The notes under the pieces were generated by a model that had not been told where the DNA came from, made no database searches, and saw only the letters and a list, made by a program, of their open reading frames with translations. From assembly GCA_964461105.1 (NCBI GenBank), contig CAYWSY010000098.1, forward strand, positions 1-7,000: a stretch of DNA of 7,000 nt, in the 5' to 3' direction. This document shows, piece by piece, positions 6,057 through 7,000 of this stretch. Position 1 is the stretch's first letter. The number at the start of each line of letters is the position of its first letter. Position numbers and translations under genes: made by a program. Source of the stretch: JAGVMG01 sp964461105. Its GTDB lineage: Bacteria > Chlamydiota > Chlamydiia > Chlamydiales > Rhabdochlamydiaceae.

Positions 6057-7000
6057 GTGAAAGCAATTTGGATGAAGCTCTTCGCCCTTTTTTTTCTCCT
6101 CATCACTCTTGCCTGTCAAAAGCAAGAAAAAATTCCAAATCAACAGCGTATTCGTTTAAATTTGCGCGATGAGCCCGCTTCCCTCGACCCACGAAAAGTC
6201 TCCGATATTCTTTCCTTTGAAATTCAGGTCCTCCTCTTTGAAGGACTCATGCGCTGTCACCCTAACGGCACACTCGATTTAGGACAAGCTTGCGCCATTG
6301 AAATTTCAAGAGATCAGTGCCAATACACCTTTCATTTAAGAGACTCTCTTTGGTCTGACGGCTCTCCTGTTACCGCCTATGATTTTGAATATTCGTGGAA
6401 AGAAATTCTCACTCCCTCTTTTCCCGCTCCCAATGCCCATCTCTTCTATCCCATTAAACATGCAGAAGCCGCAAAAAAGGGCCTCCTCCCTCTTTCAGAA
6501 ATAGGCATTGAGGCCCGAGATGCCCATACACTTGTGATCACTCTCGAACAGCCGACTCCATATTTTCTCGATCTCACCTCTTTTATCGCATATGCGCCTA
6601 CTCACAAGACAAATAGCCTCAAGCACCCCGACTGGGCATACAATGCGGGAGAACACTTTATCTCCAACGGCGCCTACACTTTAAAAGAATGGAAACATAA
6701 CAACGAGCTGCTCGTTTCCAAAAACCCCTTCTTTTGGGATCGGAAAAAAATCACCTGCGATGAAATCCACTTCAGCATGATTGCTGACGAGATGACGATT
6801 CTCCAACTCTTTAAGAATAAAGAACTCGATATGGTTGGAGGCCCCCTTTGCGCCCTTCCCGTCGAAGCTGCGCGAAAACTCAATGAATCAGGAAAACTCC
6901 TCCATAAGCCAATCGGATGCACCACCCTCATAGCCTTTAACACCCAGCAATTTCCCTTCACCAATCAGCATATCCGCAAAGCCCTCTCGTTTGCTCTTAA
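6057..7000 (+). CDS. oppA: OppA-type oligopeptide-binding lipoprotein, 3' end outside window
   Basis: An open frame from GTG 6057 runs without a stop to the window edge, giving 314 codons of a protein that is usually about 500-550 residues. It belongs to the family 5 solute-binding proteins, which deliver peptides to an ABC permease (OppBCDF). The N-terminus is a lipoprotein signal: a lysine at 2, a hydrophobic run at 8-18 and ITLAC with the likely lipidated Cys20. Family hallmarks follow, including RDEPASLDPRKVSD early in the mature part and LRDSLWSDGSPVTAYDFEYSW near residues 100-120, then NGAYTLKEWK. The start is fixed by GGAGG at 6047-6051. Ligand cannot be read from the sequence: oligopeptides are likely, murein peptides or other ligands are possible. 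No promoter is visible between the rho terminator and this gene. The closing TAA at 6998-7000 is out of frame. Confidence 0.9.
   Translation, partial: MKAIWMKLFALFFLLITLACQKQEKIPNQQRIRLNLRDEPASLDPRKVSDILSFEIQVLLFEGLMRCHPNGTLDLGQACAIEISRDQCQYTFHLRDSLWSDGSPVTAYDFEYSWKEILTPSFPAPNAHLFYPIKHAEAAKKGLLPLSEIGIEARDAHTLVITLEQPTPYFLDLTSFIAYAPTHKTNSLKHPDWAYNAGEHFISNGAYTLKEWKHNNELLVSKNPFFWDRKKITCDEIHFSMIADEMTILQLFKNKELDMVGGPLCALPVEAARKLNESGKLLHKPIGCTTLIAFNTQQFPFTNQHIRKALSFAL

Noticed and set aside
6674..6964. 96-codon minus-strand open frame within oppA
   Set aside because: It is a shadow of the oppA frame, with low-complexity composition and no family features.

Overview
This window looks like an ordinary, densely packed chromosomal segment, with all genes on the + strand. 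From left to right it holds a signal peptide peptidase (sppA), DNA polymerase I (polA), dephospho-CoA kinase (coaE), transcription terminator factor Rho (rho) and the first 314 codons of an OppA-type solute-binding lipoprotein that runs off the right edge. From memory, the order sppA/sohB-polA-coaE-rho matches the chlamydial neighbourhood (CT494 to CT491 in Chlamydia trachomatis). That order and the chlamydial flavour of the Rho sequence suggest a member of the Chlamydiae. The oppA gene next to rho and moderate base composition would fit an environmental lineage (Waddlia, Parachlamydia or Simkania type) better than Chlamydia itself. The exact genus is inference.

Region 1-195 has no convincing gene. 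Almost all of it (1 to about 180) is one long imperfect palindrome centred between bases 90 and 91, with arms of about 90 bases. A good -10 box (TATAAT, 169-174) sits in the tip of the right arm and may drive sppA. This is the least explained structure here. sppA follows at 196-1248. A GC-rich hairpin with a T-rich tail separates it from polA (1295-3973), and coaE (3967-4572) overlaps the polA stop by 7 bases. A 75-base leader with competing short pairings precedes rho (4648-6003). A perfect 28-base palindrome plus T tract ends rho, and the ribosome binding site of oppA (6057 to beyond 7000) begins right after it.

The genes do not form one pathway. polA serves DNA repair and Okazaki fragment processing, coaE makes coenzyme A, rho ends transcripts, sppA clears membrane peptides and oppA captures peptides outside the cytoplasmic membrane. 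polA-coaE look translationally coupled. Two hairpins sit so close to the next start codon that polA and oppA probably depend on read-through or on promoters inside the preceding gene. I see no defence system, mobile-element gene, CRISPR array, tRNA or rRNA. Apart from the palindrome at the left edge, I found no good candidate for a new system.
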